From Acidobacteriota bacterium (GTDB taxonomy: Bacteria > Acidobacteriota > Terriglobia > Acidiferrales > UBA7541), in the NCBI GenBank assembly GCA_013289825.1, contig JABCZF010000021.1, positions 19,712-83,711 of the forward strand: a stretch of 64,000 nt of DNA, read 5' to 3'. This document shows, piece by piece, positions 1 to 9,605 of this stretch (position 1 is its first letter; every line of letters begins with the position of its first letter). The position numbers and the translations under genes were made by a program. The notes beneath the pieces were generated by a model that saw only the letters and a program-made list of their open reading frames with translations, did not search any database and was not told where the DNA came from.

Positions 1-1
1 G

Positions 2-1729
2 CGCTCCAGCTTTTTCGGAATCGCGTACTTGGATTATGCAACGCCGGTGAGTGAACCTATCGTCAAACGCTTTGCCGCGCGACACCGACTCGAGAAAAAA
101 GATCCCAACGCGGCGGTGAGCGAACCGGTCCAGCCCATCATTTACTATCTTGATCGCGGCGCGCCCGAGCCGATTCGCTCCGCGCTGCTCGAAGGTGCGC
201 GCTGGTGGAATCAGGCGTTTGAAGCCGCCGGGTACAAGAACGCCTTTCAGGTCAAGCTCATGCCCGAAGGCGAGGACCTGATGGATTTGCGCTACAACGT
301 CATCCAGTGGGTGCATCGCGCCACGCGCGGATGGTCTTATGGCGCGGCGGTCATCGATCCGCGAACCGGAGAAATCATAAAAGGTCACGTCACCCTCGGC
401 TCGCTTCGCGTGCGCCAGGATTATCTGATCGCCGAAGGTCTGCTGGCCCCGTATGAAAAGGGCAAGCCGGTTTCACCAAAAATGATGGAGATGGCGCTCG
501 CGCGGCTGCGCCAACTTGCCGCGCATGAAGTCGGCCACACCCTCGGCCTGATGCACAACTATTCGGCCAGCACCGTCAATCGATCGTCCGTGATGGATTA
601 CCCTCCGCCGCTCGTGAAGCTTTCCGCCGACGGCGCGCCCGATCTTTCCGATGCTTACGCCACGGGCATCGGCGAGTGGGACAAAGTGTCCATCACCTGG
701 GGCTATAGCGATTTCGCGCCGGGCGCCGACGAGCATGCCGCACTGGAGAAAACCCTGATCGATGCATTCGGCCGCGGACTTCGCTATCTCACCGACCAAG
801 ACGCCCGCCCCGCCGGTTCTTCCAGCAGCGTTGCGCATCTTTGGGATAGCGGATCGAACGCCGTCGACGAGTTAAACCGCATCATGCAGGTTCGCGCTGC
901 TGCCTTGCGCCGCCTTGGCGAAAACAATGTTCGCGAGGGCACGCCGCTCGCGGCCATCGAAGACGTTTTGGCGCCCATCTACATGTACCATCGCTACCAG
1001 GTGGAAGCCGCGAGTAAGCTTGTCGGAGGAATGGACTACACGTTTGCCCTGCGCGGCGACGGAGAAGTTCCCACGCAAATCGTCGCGCCCGCTGAACAGC
1101 GGCGCGCTCTGGCCGCTGTGCTCGCCACGCTCAAACCGGAAACGCTGGCCCTGCCCGAAGCGCTTCTCAAGATCATCCCGCCGCGTCCGCCGGAATACCC
1201 ACGCGATCGCGAAGATTTCAAGATTCACACCAGCCCGGCATTTGACGCGCTGGCTCCCGCGGAGTCCGCCGCCCAGCACACCCTGCAGTTTCTGTTCAAT
1301 GCCGAGCGCGCCGCGCGACTCGTCGAATTCCATGCCCGCAACCCGGAAAATCCCGGCCTTTACGACGTCCTGGAAGCCGTACTGGCCGCCACCTGGAAAT
1401 CGCCTCACCGATCCGGCTATAACCAACAGATCGCCTTGACGGTGGACAACGTCGTTCTCTATGACCTTATGACCCTCGCTGCCAACGACCACGCCACCGG
1501 TGAAGTCCGCGGCATCGCTTCGCTCAAACTTCATGAACTCCACGACTGGCTCGCTACCCAGCCGGGAGGGATGGCCATCTCTGATAAGGCGCACATCTTC
1601 TTCACCCGGCAGCGGATCGAGCTCTTTGAAAAAGATCCCAAGCGCATGGACCTGACCGCGCCCGTCGAACCGCCCGACGGCCCACCCATCGGGAGCCTGG
1701 GCTCGCTAGATTGCGATTGGCAGCCGTAG
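2..1729 (+). CDS. Zinc-dependent metalloprotease (metzincin type), 5' partial
   Basis: The reading frame is open to the window edge, so the N-terminus, including any signal peptide, lies upstream. About 575 residues are visible. The codons from 524 carry HEVGH followed by TLGLMH, the extended HExxHxxGxxH zinc motif of metzincin proteases. A Met-containing SVMDYP segment follows about 20 residues later, as expected for a Met-turn. The C-terminal half is helical, with no further recognised motif. The layout matches large secreted zinc proteases of the DUF5117/DUF4953 type common in Acidobacteriota and Bacteroidota; that family name is from memory. Peptide-bond hydrolysis outside the cytoplasm is inferred from the family. 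A TTG at 29 lies in frame but is not a credible start, because conserved-looking sequence continues before it. Confidence 0.85.
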   Translation, partial: RSSFFGIAYLDYATPVSEPIVKRFAARHRLEKKDPNAAVSEPVQPIIYYLDRGAPEPIRSALLEGARWWNQAFEAAGYKNAFQVKLMPEGEDLMDLRYNVIQWVHRATRGWSYGAAVIDPRTGEIIKGHVTLGSLRVRQDYLIAEGLLAPYEKGKPVSPKMMEMALARLRQLAAHEVGHTLGLMHNYSASTVNRSSVMDYPPPLVKLSADGAPDLSDAYATGIGEWDKVSITWGYSDFAPGADEHAALEKTLIDAFGRGLRYLTDQDARPAGSSSSVAHLWDSGSNAVDELNRIMQVRAAALRRLGENNVREGTPLAAIEDVLAPIYMYHRYQVEAASKLVGGMDYTFALRGDGEVPTQIVAPAEQRRALAAVLATLKPETLALPEALLKIIPPRPPEYPRDREDFKIHTSPAFDALAPAESAAQHTLQFLFNAERAARLVEFHARNPENPGLYDVLEAVLAATWKSPHRSGYNQQIALTVDNVVLYDLMTLAANDHATGEVRGIASLKLHELHDWLATQPGGMAISDKAHIFFTRQRIELFEKDPKRMDLTAPVEPPDGPPIGSLGSLDCDWQP

Positions 1730-1895
1730 GGAGGCAACTCCTTTCAAATCAATGAGAACCCCGACCTGCTGTAAGCGATGAGCAGGAGGCGGGGGCTTGC
1801 CTAGCGCCGATGCGCGGTCTTCTGGCCAAGCATTTTTCCTAATTCATCAAACCGCTGGAGGTCTTGATCGTCTATGTAGGAAGGAGGGTTTGTCC

Positions 1896-3029
1896 ATGAA
1901 ATCGCGCCTTGGGTTTGTTCTGCAGCTGGTGACCGCCGCGTGCGGATTCTACGCCCTGACTGTTCTGGCTCGGGCCCAGGATGCGCCCGCTCCTCCGGCG
2001 CCGCCCGCCCCTTCCTCTTCCGTTCTTGTCGCACCAGCTCCTCCTCTGCCGCCGAGCGCTCCGTTCTACGCTGCAGCAGCTACCGCGCCGGCCGCACCGG
2101 CCGCTCCGCCAATGCCCCCCATGCCCGCAATCCCGGCGGCTCCTGCTGTTCCAGCCCTTCCGGCAGAGCCCGGTTGGTTCGCTGGGGATCGTCGACATTC
2201 GTTCGGCATGTCCGGCGGCCGTCGCGAGCCTGCGTCGGATTGCTCCGACCTCCATGTTCGATTCGACGACAGGGATGCCGTTATGGAATCGGAAGAGCGC
2301 ACGGTAACCAAGGCCGAGGCCCCCACTCTGAGCGTTCGCCCGCACAAAAACGGGGGCGTGCAGGTCCAAGGCTGGGACAAGGACTCCTATTCCGTGAGGG
2401 CCTGCAAGTTCGCTTCAAATGAAGACGGAGGCGCACAGCGCATGTTGGCGCAGATGACGCTTTCTATCCGCAACGGCGAGGTCTCCACAAACGGACCAAG
2501 CGAGGACGGCGAATGGACGATCTATCTGCTGATTCGCGCGCCCAAAGCGTCGGTCATTGATCTGGAGACCGCCAACGGCCCGCTTTCTCTTTACAGCGTG
2601 GACGGCAAATTGACGGCCCACGCCACAAACGGCCCGATCACTTTGCACGATTTTTCCGGTGATGCCGAAATCCGAGCGGCGAATGGCCCCATCAGCATCA
2701 CCGGAAGCAGCGGCAACGTGCGCATCCACACGGAGAATGGCCCGATCTCCATCAACCTGAAAGGGACGTTGTGGAGCGGAACGGGCTTGACCGCCGATGC
2801 GCAGAACGGTCCTCTGACGCTTTCCGTTCCGTCCGACTACAAGTCCAGCTTCAGCGTGGAATCGCGGAATTATTCCCCCATGAATTGCAAGGCCAGCATA
2901 TGCGATAACGCGCGGAAAACCTGGGACGACAACCATCGCCGCATCGAATTTGGCAGCTCGCCAGCGATGATCCGTCTTTCGACCGTAAACGGCCCGGTTT
3001 CGATCCAGTCTTCCCGCGAAGAAATGTAA
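1896..3029 (+). CDS. Secreted protein with repeated NGP motifs (DUF4097-like)
   Basis: A 377-residue protein of unknown function. The ATG at 1896 is preferred because AGGAAGGAGG lies just upstream and the protein then begins with a signal peptide ending near ARAQD. Residues about 28-90 are very rich in Pro and Ala and look like a flexible linker. Beyond residue 140 the motif NGP recurs seven times, each time followed by a short beta-prone stretch (NGPLSLY, NGPITLH, NGPISIT, NGPISIN, NGPLTLS, NGPVSIQ and one NGPSEDG). This regular spacing suggests a beta-solenoid like that of DUF4097 adhesin-type domains. An exported or envelope location is inferred. The gene is not obviously in an operon with its neighbours. 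Confidence 0.75.
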   Translation: MKSRLGFVLQLVTAACGFYALTVLARAQDAPAPPAPPAPSSSVLVAPAPPLPPSAPFYAAAATAPAAPAAPPMPPMPAIPAAPAVPALPAEPGWFAGDRRHSFGMSGGRREPASDCSDLHVRFDDRDAVMESEERTVTKAEAPTLSVRPHKNGGVQVQGWDKDSYSVRACKFASNEDGGAQRMLAQMTLSIRNGEVSTNGPSEDGEWTIYLLIRAPKASVIDLETANGPLSLYSVDGKLTAHATNGPITLHDFSGDAEIRAANGPISITGSSGNVRIHTENGPISINLKGTLWSGTGLTADAQNGPLTLSVPSDYKSSFSVESRNYSPMNCKASICDNARKTWDDNHRRIEFGSSPAMIRLSTVNGPVSIQSSREEM

Positions 3030-3148
3030 CTCTGGCTTTTTGCGCGCTTGCCCGGAGCGCCTCCGAAGGTCGCTGGCGCACGGTACTAGCTCATACCGCA
3101 TCCCGCGAAGATGGACGCGCTAGAGCTCTTGCGGATAAGATTCAGCGC

Positions 3149-6100
3149 ATGATTCCCGAAGCGCGCGTGGCCCAGCCGGTCACCGCATCAGAAGCCGCGC
3201 AGCTGGCGCGCGAAATGTTCGGCCTCGATGCCGCCGCCAAGTCGCTTCCCGGCGAGTACGACGACAATTTTCATCTGTCAACTAGCCAGGGTCGTGAATT
3301 TGTCCTGAAAGTTATGCATCCCGCGAGGGAGCCGTCTTTCGTCCGGATGCAGTGCCAGGCGCTCGAACACTTAGCCAAACGCGCGCCCCATCTCTCGCTT
3401 CCGCGCGTTTGCCTACGGCCAAACGGCGATGCCCACGCGTTTCGGACGCTCCTGGATGGAACGAAGCGTCTCCTGTGGTTACTTAGCTATGTCCCAGGAA
3501 CGGTCCTCGCCAAAGTAAATCCGCGCACAACGGAGTTGTTCGGCAGCCTCGGCCAGTTTCTCGGTGAGGTGGATGCCGCTCTGGCGGATTTTTCTCATCC
3601 GGCCGCGCATCGGGAGTTGAAATGGGATCTCGCTCGCTCCGGCTGGATTCGAGATTATCTGCGCTACATTGGCGATTCCGGTCGCCGGGCGCTCGTTGAA
3701 CGGTTTCTTGGGCTATACGAATCGGACGTGGTTCCAGCACTTCCCTCGCTGCGCCGCAGCGTCATTTATGGTGATGCCAACGATTACAACGTGCTGGTCA
3801 GTTCCCCCTGGCCGCAGCCGCGAAAAGTAGTCAGCGTGATCGATTTCGGAGACATGCACCATGGTCTGACCGTTTCCGAGGTGGCCATTGCCGCCGCGTA
3901 CGCGATGCTTGGCGAGTGCGACCCGCTGCGCGCGGCCAGCGCTGTGGTCGGCGGCTATCACCATGTTTTTCCCCTCGAAGAGGCCGAGATCGGCTTTCTC
4001 TACACACTCATCGGGATGCGGCTCGCCGTGAGCGTCACGAATTCCGCGCATCGCAAATCCGTGGTCCCCGAGGATCTTTACGTGACCATCAGTGAGGACC
4101 CCGCCTGGGAAGCGCTCGAGAAGCTTCGGTTGATTCATCCAAGATTCGCACTGTATACGTTTCGCGAGGCCTGCGGTTTGCGCGCGGTGCCACGCAGCGA
4201 AAAAGTACAGCAATGGCTGGCCTCCAGCGCGAACAGCGCAGCTTCCATTCTTGAGACGGATTTGCATACGGCTCCGAGTGTGATCTTTGATTTGAGCGTC
4301 GGCAGCCCATTCCTTGGTTCTGATCCTCGGGCGGGCGAATCTGACGACCTCAGCGAAGCCATCTTCCGCAAGATGAAGAGCGCGAATGCTTCCGTGGGGA
4401 TTGGCCGTTACAACGAGGCGCGCTTGCTCTACACTTCGCCACTCTTCAGAGCCAGTGAGAATCCTACCGATGAGCGGCGAACCATTCATCTTGGGATAGA
4501 CTTATTCGCCGCGCCCGGCACGCCGATCCGCGCCCCTCTCGAGGGCGTCGTTTACACGGTGGCCATCAACACCGCGCCGCTCGACTACGGCCCGCTCGTG
4601 ATCCTTCGTCATGCAACCGGCGATGGAGTGGAGTTTTTCACGCTCTACGGGCACCTCTCGCGCGAAACATTTGACGCACTCCGGGTGGGGCAGCGCGTGG
4701 CGCGCGGCGAGCCCTTCGCCCGCATCGGCGACGCCCACGAAAACGGCGGCTGGGCGCCTCACCTTCATTTCCAGATTATTATCGACCTGCTGGATCACCG
4801 CTCCGATTTCCCCGGAGTTGCTTTGGCGTCACAACGCGCGGTGTGGACTTCGCTGTCGCCCGATCCCAATTTGCTACTCGGCATTCCGGCCGAGCGTTTC
4901 CCCCGGCAGGAACCGACGTCTCGAGAAACTCTTTCTGCTCGCCGCGAGTTCCTCGGAAGAAATCTCAGCATTTCCTATCATCAGCCGCTGAAGATCGTGC
5001 GGGGATGGAGGCAATACCTTTACGACGACGCCGGCCGCGCCTTTCTCGACGTTTATAACAACGTGCCCCTTGTCGGTCACAGCCACCCGCGCGTGGTCGA
5101 AGCTGTGCAGGAGCAACTTGCTCTCCTCAGCACCAACACGCGCTATCTTCACGACAACGTGAACCGCTACGCGCAGCGCCTCACCGAACTTCTACCTGAA
5201 CCGCTCGGTGTCTGCTATTTCGTGAACTCCGGCAGCGAAGCGAACGAGCTCGCCCTGCGCCTGGCCCGCGCTCACACCGGCCGCGAAGACGTGATGGTCC
5301 TGGAGCACGCCTACCACGGCCACACCACGACGCTCATCGACATCAGCCCGTACAAATTTGATGGTCCCGGAGGGCGCGGCCGCAAGCCGTGGGTTCACGT
5401 CGCGCCAATTCCCGATGACTATCGCGGACCTTATCGGCGGGAGGATGCCGCGGCGGGAGCAAAATACGCGCAGTGTGTCGCGGAAATCTTAGAGAGCGGG
5501 CGCGCCGAAGGCCGTCACGTCGCAGCGTACATCGCTGAAACGCTGCCAAGTGTCGCCGGCCAAATTGTTTTTCCGCCCGGATATCTCAAAGAATCCTACA
5601 AGCACGTGCGCGCTGCCGGTGGGGTATGCGTCGCCGATGAAGTGCAAGTTGGTTTCGGCCGTCTCGGCACGCACTTCTGGGGATTCGAGACCCAAGGCGT
5701 CGTCCCGGACATTGTGGTGCTGGGCAAACCCATCGGAAACGCGTTCCCGCTGGCGGCCGTGGTCACCACTCGCGAAATCGCTCGAAGTTTCAACAACGGG
5801 ATGGAGTTCTTCAGCACCTTTGGCGGAAATCCTGTGGCCTGCGCCGCGGGCCTCGCCGTTCTGACCGTACTCGAAGAAGAGCATCTCCAGCGAAACGCGC
5901 TGCGCGTCGGGCGGTACCTGATGGCCCGGATGAAAGCATTGGAAGGAAGGCACGCGCTGATCGGCGATGTGCGCGGCTCAGGATTGTTCCTGGGGTTGGA
6001 TCTGGTGCGCAATCGCGAGACCCGCGATCCTGCAACTGCTGAAGCCTCCTACGTCGTCAACCGCCTGCGAGAGCGCGGCGTGCTTACCGGCACGGACGGC

Positions 6101-6217
6101 CCGTATCACAACGTCCTCAAGCTGCGTCCGCCGCTAATCTTTTCAGAAGCCGACGCCGATCTTTTTCTTGCGACCCTGGACGCCGTCCTAGCGGAAGACC
6201 CCGCGCAACCCAGCTGA
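3149..6217 (+). CDS. Triple-domain protein: APH-type kinase, M23 peptidase, class III aminotransferase
   Basis: A 1022-residue protein with three enzyme-like domains. Residues about 1-340 are an aminoglycoside/choline-kinase fold ([10 protein letters not shown] catalytic loop, DFG metal motif). Residues about 430-570 are an M23-type metallopeptidase fold retaining the ligand pattern HLGID (His447), YGH and HLH. Residues about 590-1020 are a class III PLP aminotransferase with [16 protein letters not shown] and the Schiff-base lysine in GKPIGN (Lys860). Family knowledge: the kinase and transaminase parts resemble human hydroxylysine kinase and the phospho-lyases AGXT2L1/AGXT2L2, which act on phosphoethanolamine and phosphohydroxylysine. 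Phosphorylation of an amino alcohol followed by beta-elimination is therefore a plausible activity. The role of the peptidase-like insert is unknown. No strong ribosome site precedes the ATG. No signal peptide is seen. Confidence 0.85.
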   Translation: MIPEARVAQPVTASEAAQLAREMFGLDAAAKSLPGEYDDNFHLSTSQGREFVLKVMHPAREPSFVRMQCQALEHLAKRAPHLSLPRVCLRPNGDAHAFRTLLDGTKRLLWLLSYVPGTVLAKVNPRTTELFGSLGQFLGEVDAALADFSHPAAHRELKWDLARSGWIRDYLRYIGDSGRRALVERFLGLYESDVVPALPSLRRSVIYGDANDYNVLVSSPWPQPRKVVSVIDFGDMHHGLTVSEVAIAAAYAMLGECDPLRAASAVVGGYHHVFPLEEAEIGFLYTLIGMRLAVSVTNSAHRKSVVPEDLYVTISEDPAWEALEKLRLIHPRFALYTFREACGLRAVPRSEKVQQWLASSANSAASILETDLHTAPSVIFDLSVGSPFLGSDPRAGESDDLSEAIFRKMKSANASVGIGRYNEARLLYTSPLFRASENPTDERRTIHLGIDLFAAPGTPIRAPLEGVVYTVAINTAPLDYGPLVILRHATGDGVEFFTLYGHLSRETFDALRVGQRVARGEPFARIGDAHENGGWAPHLHFQIIIDLLDHRSDFPGVALASQRAVWTSLSPDPNLLLGIPAERFPRQEPTSRETLSARREFLGRNLSISYHQPLKIVRGWRQYLYDDAGRAFLDVYNNVPLVGHSHPRVVEAVQEQLALLSTNTRYLHDNVNRYAQRLTELLPEPLGVCYFVNSGSEANELALRLARAHTGREDVMVLEHAYHGHTTTLIDISPYKFDGPGGRGRKPWVHVAPIPDDYRGPYRREDAAAGAKYAQCVAEILESGRAEGRHVAAYIAETLPSVAGQIVFPPGYLKESYKHVRAAGGVCVADEVQVGFGRLGTHFWGFETQGVVPDIVVLGKPIGNAFPLAAVVTTREIARSFNNGMEFFSTFGGNPVACAAGLAVLTVLEEEHLQRNALRVGRYLMARMKALEGRHALIGDVRGSGLFLGLDLVRNRETRDPATAEASYVVNRLRERGVLTGTDGPYHNVLKLRPPLIFSEADADLFLATLDAVLAEDPAQPS

Positions 6218-6750
6218 TCGCACAGATTCTCCTTTGCAGCGATGCGCTGGGGACATCCCGGTTATCTTGTGCCTAGGCTCGGCTCGCGATCGAGCCAGCC
6301 AGAATTTCTCATACTGAATTGCAAAGGGCGGTGGCTTCATGGCATAACTGGTTGGTCTAGAAGGATTCTGCCAAGAGGGAGCAACAGCCTTATACCCGCT
6401 CGCCGCTGTCCCCAAAAGCCCTTCGACGAAAAGGTCTCTGAACTCCCCAGCGTGAGGAATCCGAGGCAGCTGGACGACACGGTCGAACAATCCGGCTTGA
6501 ACTCTTAGCAAGTTCTAGCTACGCTTTTTGATCTGGAGATGCAGGCCGGGCCGGCCAACTCCGGGTACGCTATTCAGTAAGGTGTTGTTATAACAGCACA
6601 TACGGCGCGAATCATGTGCCCCTGATCCTGCATCTAAAGCCTGAGAGTATCGCAAAGGCTGATAGCAGCATCTAGATGGAAGTTAGCGAGAAGGACACAC
6701 GCCGCGCTCTCAGCCCTTCCAGCAGCACATTACGGGGTTACAAAGACAAG
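6218..6750. other. Intergenic region before topA
   Basis: There is no credible gene here. The longest open frames have unlikely composition and no ribosome site. The only feature noted is a 10-bp palindrome, TGTTATAACA, at 6586-6595. It contains TATAAC and could be part of the topA promoter, but no convincing -35 element stands at the right distance. Confidence 0.5.
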
Positions 6751-9441
6751 ATGGCACGTTCGCTTGTGATCGTTGAGTCGCCCGCAAAGGCGAAGACTAT
6801 TAATAAGTACTTGGGGCGCAATTACCTCGTCAAGGCCTCCATTGGCCACGTGATGGATCTGCCCAAGAAAACGATCGGCATCCGTCTGCCCGGCGAAGAA
6901 GAAGGCACCGGCAAGAAAAAGAAGCGAGCCAAAAAGGGAGCGAAGAAAGTAAAAGAAAAGCCAGCCCGTCCGCCGATATCGCTGGACGACGAAAAAATCT
7001 TCGAGCCCACGCTGCAGATTATCGCTGGCAAAGGCAAGATCATCAACGATTTGCGCAAGGCTGCCAACGTCGCGGACGCCGTCTATCTGGCGGGCGACCC
7101 CGACCGTGAAGGAGAAGCGATCTCGGCGCACCTCGCCATGGTTTTGGCCAAACCGTCCAAGTATCCCGAGCAGGAGCCGAGCTTCCCGCGCTTCAAGAAA
7201 AAGGACGCCAAGGCCGAAGCGCTTGAAGAAGCAGTAAAAGACGAACCCAAGAAAGAAATTCCAGCAATCGACCCGAAGAAGATTTTCCGCGTTACCTTCA
7301 ACGAAATCACGCCCAAGGCGATTCGCGCGGCCTTCGAGCATCCCAGGAAAGTCGACACGAATCTTGTCGACGCGCAGCAAGCCCGCCGCGTTCTCGACCG
7401 TATCGTAGGCTACAAAGTCTCCCCGCTTCTTTGGAATAAAGTTCGCCGCGGCCTTTCCGCTGGCCGCGTTCAAACGGTCGCTCTGCGTTTGATCGTCGAA
7501 CGCGAACAGGAGATCCGCGCTTTCCTGCCGCAAGAGTATTGGACGATCCACGCCATGCTCGATGCCGGCCAGCCGCCGCTGTTCGAAGCCAAGCTTTTTA
7601 AGTACAAGGGCGAAGACCTCGAAGTCACCAACCAGGAAGCCGCGGATAAAGTTGTTTCCGCCGTGAGCAAAGCCAAGTGGCAGGTCGCCACCGTCACGCA
7701 AAGGGAAAAGAAGCGCAATCCGCCGCCACCGTTCACAACTTCCAAGCTGCAGCAAGCCGCCTACAACCGCCTTCGCTACACTGCCAAGCGCACGATGTCT
7801 CTCGCGCAGAAACTCTATGAAGGTGTCGAGCTTGGCGAAGAAGGCTCCGTCGCGCTCATCACCTACATGCGCACCGATTCCGTGCACGTCTCGAATGACG
7901 CCCTCGCGCAAGTGCGCGAACTGATCCCGGACCGTTTCGGCGCCAGCTATCTTCCCGAAAAGCCCAACTATTACAAGTCCAAGAAGGACGCGCAGGAAGC
8001 CCACGAAGCCGTGCGTCCGACGGACGCCATGCGCGCGCCGGAAGACGTCCGCAAGTATTTGGAAGATGATCTCTTCAAGCTGTACCAGTTGATCTGGCAG
8101 CGCTTTGTCGCTTCGCAAATGCTGCCCGCCATCTTCGACCAAACCACGATTGACATCAGTGCCGCCGACTACACCTTTCGCGCCACGGGTTCTGTCCAGA
8201 AATTCGACGGCTACCTCCGCGTCTACCAGATGCCCGTCGCCAACGCCGACCGCGAAGAGGACGAAAAGGACGACGAAGGCGAGGGCAAGTCGCTTCCGCG
8301 GGTTACCGAGGGCCAGACGCTTGTTCTTGACAAGATCCGTCCCGATCAGCATTTCACCGAGCCGCCGCCGCGCTACAACGACGCCACGCTAGTCAAGGAG
8401 CTCGAAGAAAAAGGCATCGGCCGCCCGTCGACTTACGCCTCGATCATCTCCACCATCGTCGAGCGCGAGTACGTTACAAAAGACCAAGGCCGCTTCTCGC
8501 CCACCATGCTCGGCGAACGCGTGAGCGTGCTGCTGGTAAGAAGTTTCGAAGACATTTTCGATGTCACGTTCACCGCGCGCCTGGAAGAAGAGCTCGATGA
8601 AATCGAAGAAGGCAAGCTCCCCTGGCGCGAAGCCGTAAAAGAGTTCTGGGAAAAATTCATCGTCGATCTCGATCGCGCCGAGGATGAGATGCTCTCCTAC
8701 AAAGCGGGCATCCCCACCGGCAAGAAGTGCGAAAAGTGCGGCGAAGGCGAACTGCTCGAACGCATCAGCCGCCACGGTTTTTTCCTCGGCTGCTCGCGTT
8801 ATCCCGATTGCGATTTTATTCAGGACCTCTCGCCCGAGCTTCCCGCGGACACCGGCGAACCGAAAATCGAGTATTGCGACAATTGCGGCAAGGAGATGGC
8901 CATCAAGCGCGGACGTTTCGGTGTTTTCCTGGCTTGCAAGGGTTATCCGGATTGCAAGACCACGCGGCGCTTGGTCGCAGGCACTCGCGTAGCGCACCAG
9001 CCGGACGAGCTGCTCGATGAAAAGTGCACGCTCTGCAGCAATGGTCTGGTCAAAAAGCACGGCCGCTTCGGCGAATTCATCGGCTGCACCGGCTATCCGA
9101 AGTGCAAGTACACGCGCCCCATCACCATGGGCATCAAGTGTCCCAAGTGCCAGGAAGGCGAATTCGTCCGCCGCGGCAGCGCCGGAAAAGGCGGTCGCGG
9201 CCGTCCGCGCATCTTCTTCGGCTGCTCGCGCTATCCCGATTGTGATTTCACGACGCCATACATGCCCTTGTCTGAGCCTTGCCCCAAGTGCGGCGCGCCA
9301 TTTATCGTTGAAAAGAGAACCAAGATTGGCACCGTCCACGCCTGCCTGAAAGAAGGCTGCGACTGGGAGCAACTTGCTCCCGAACCCGCGCCTGCGCAGG
9401 TTCAGCCGGAAGAAGCCGCTCCGGTTGGCGCCAAGCCGTAA
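6751..9441 (+). CDS. topA: DNA topoisomerase I
   Basis: Type IA topoisomerase that relaxes negatively supercoiled DNA by transient single-strand cleavage. The start at 6751 is chosen because MARSLVIVESPAKAKTI is the usual N-terminus; a longer in-frame start at 6676 adds 25 residues of no family character. The protein is 896 residues. The TOPRIM domain carries VIVESPAK and DPDREGE. The catalytic tyrosine is Tyr372 in TYMRTDS. A Lys/Glu-rich insertion (residues about 49-77) interrupts the TOPRIM region. The C-terminal part (residues about 659-885) holds five CxxC-type zinc ribbons, of which the fourth is stretched by a Gly/Arg-rich loop. The acidic tract near residue 510 (EEDEKDDEGEG) is also unusual. 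xerC follows 164 bp downstream. Confidence 0.97.
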   Translation: MARSLVIVESPAKAKTINKYLGRNYLVKASIGHVMDLPKKTIGIRLPGEEEGTGKKKKRAKKGAKKVKEKPARPPISLDDEKIFEPTLQIIAGKGKIINDLRKAANVADAVYLAGDPDREGEAISAHLAMVLAKPSKYPEQEPSFPRFKKKDAKAEALEEAVKDEPKKEIPAIDPKKIFRVTFNEITPKAIRAAFEHPRKVDTNLVDAQQARRVLDRIVGYKVSPLLWNKVRRGLSAGRVQTVALRLIVEREQEIRAFLPQEYWTIHAMLDAGQPPLFEAKLFKYKGEDLEVTNQEAADKVVSAVSKAKWQVATVTQREKKRNPPPPFTTSKLQQAAYNRLRYTAKRTMSLAQKLYEGVELGEEGSVALITYMRTDSVHVSNDALAQVRELIPDRFGASYLPEKPNYYKSKKDAQEAHEAVRPTDAMRAPEDVRKYLEDDLFKLYQLIWQRFVASQMLPAIFDQTTIDISAADYTFRATGSVQKFDGYLRVYQMPVANADREEDEKDDEGEGKSLPRVTEGQTLVLDKIRPDQHFTEPPPRYNDATLVKELEEKGIGRPSTYASIISTIVEREYVTKDQGRFSPTMLGERVSVLLVRSFEDIFDVTFTARLEEELDEIEEGKLPWREAVKEFWEKFIVDLDRAEDEMLSYKAGIPTGKKCEKCGEGELLERISRHGFFLGCSRYPDCDFIQDLSPELPADTGEPKIEYCDNCGKEMAIKRGRFGVFLACKGYPDCKTTRRLVAGTRVAHQPDELLDEKCTLCSNGLVKKHGRFGEFIGCTGYPKCKYTRPITMGIKCPKCQEGEFVRRGSAGKGGRGRPRIFFGCSRYPDCDFTTPYMPLSEPCPKCGAPFIVEKRTKIGTVHACLKEGCDWEQLAPEPAPAQVQPEEAAPVGAKP

Positions 9442-9605
9442 TTCTGTACGCGCACGAGCGCGGCTCGGCGTAGACTTCTCTGCAACTTTTTTTGAAGGAA
9501 TGTTTCGGCGCCCGACGGATGGTCACTGGCGCTGATTGCCCACCCTCACCGTGAGATGCTGTCCTATAATCAATAGCGGAAGCGTAGCCGAGTCGCCGGC
9601 ACAAA

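Noticed and set aside
6730..8352. 540-codon minus-strand frame inside topA
   Set aside because: Antisense shadow of a well-conserved gene; no motif or ribosome site.
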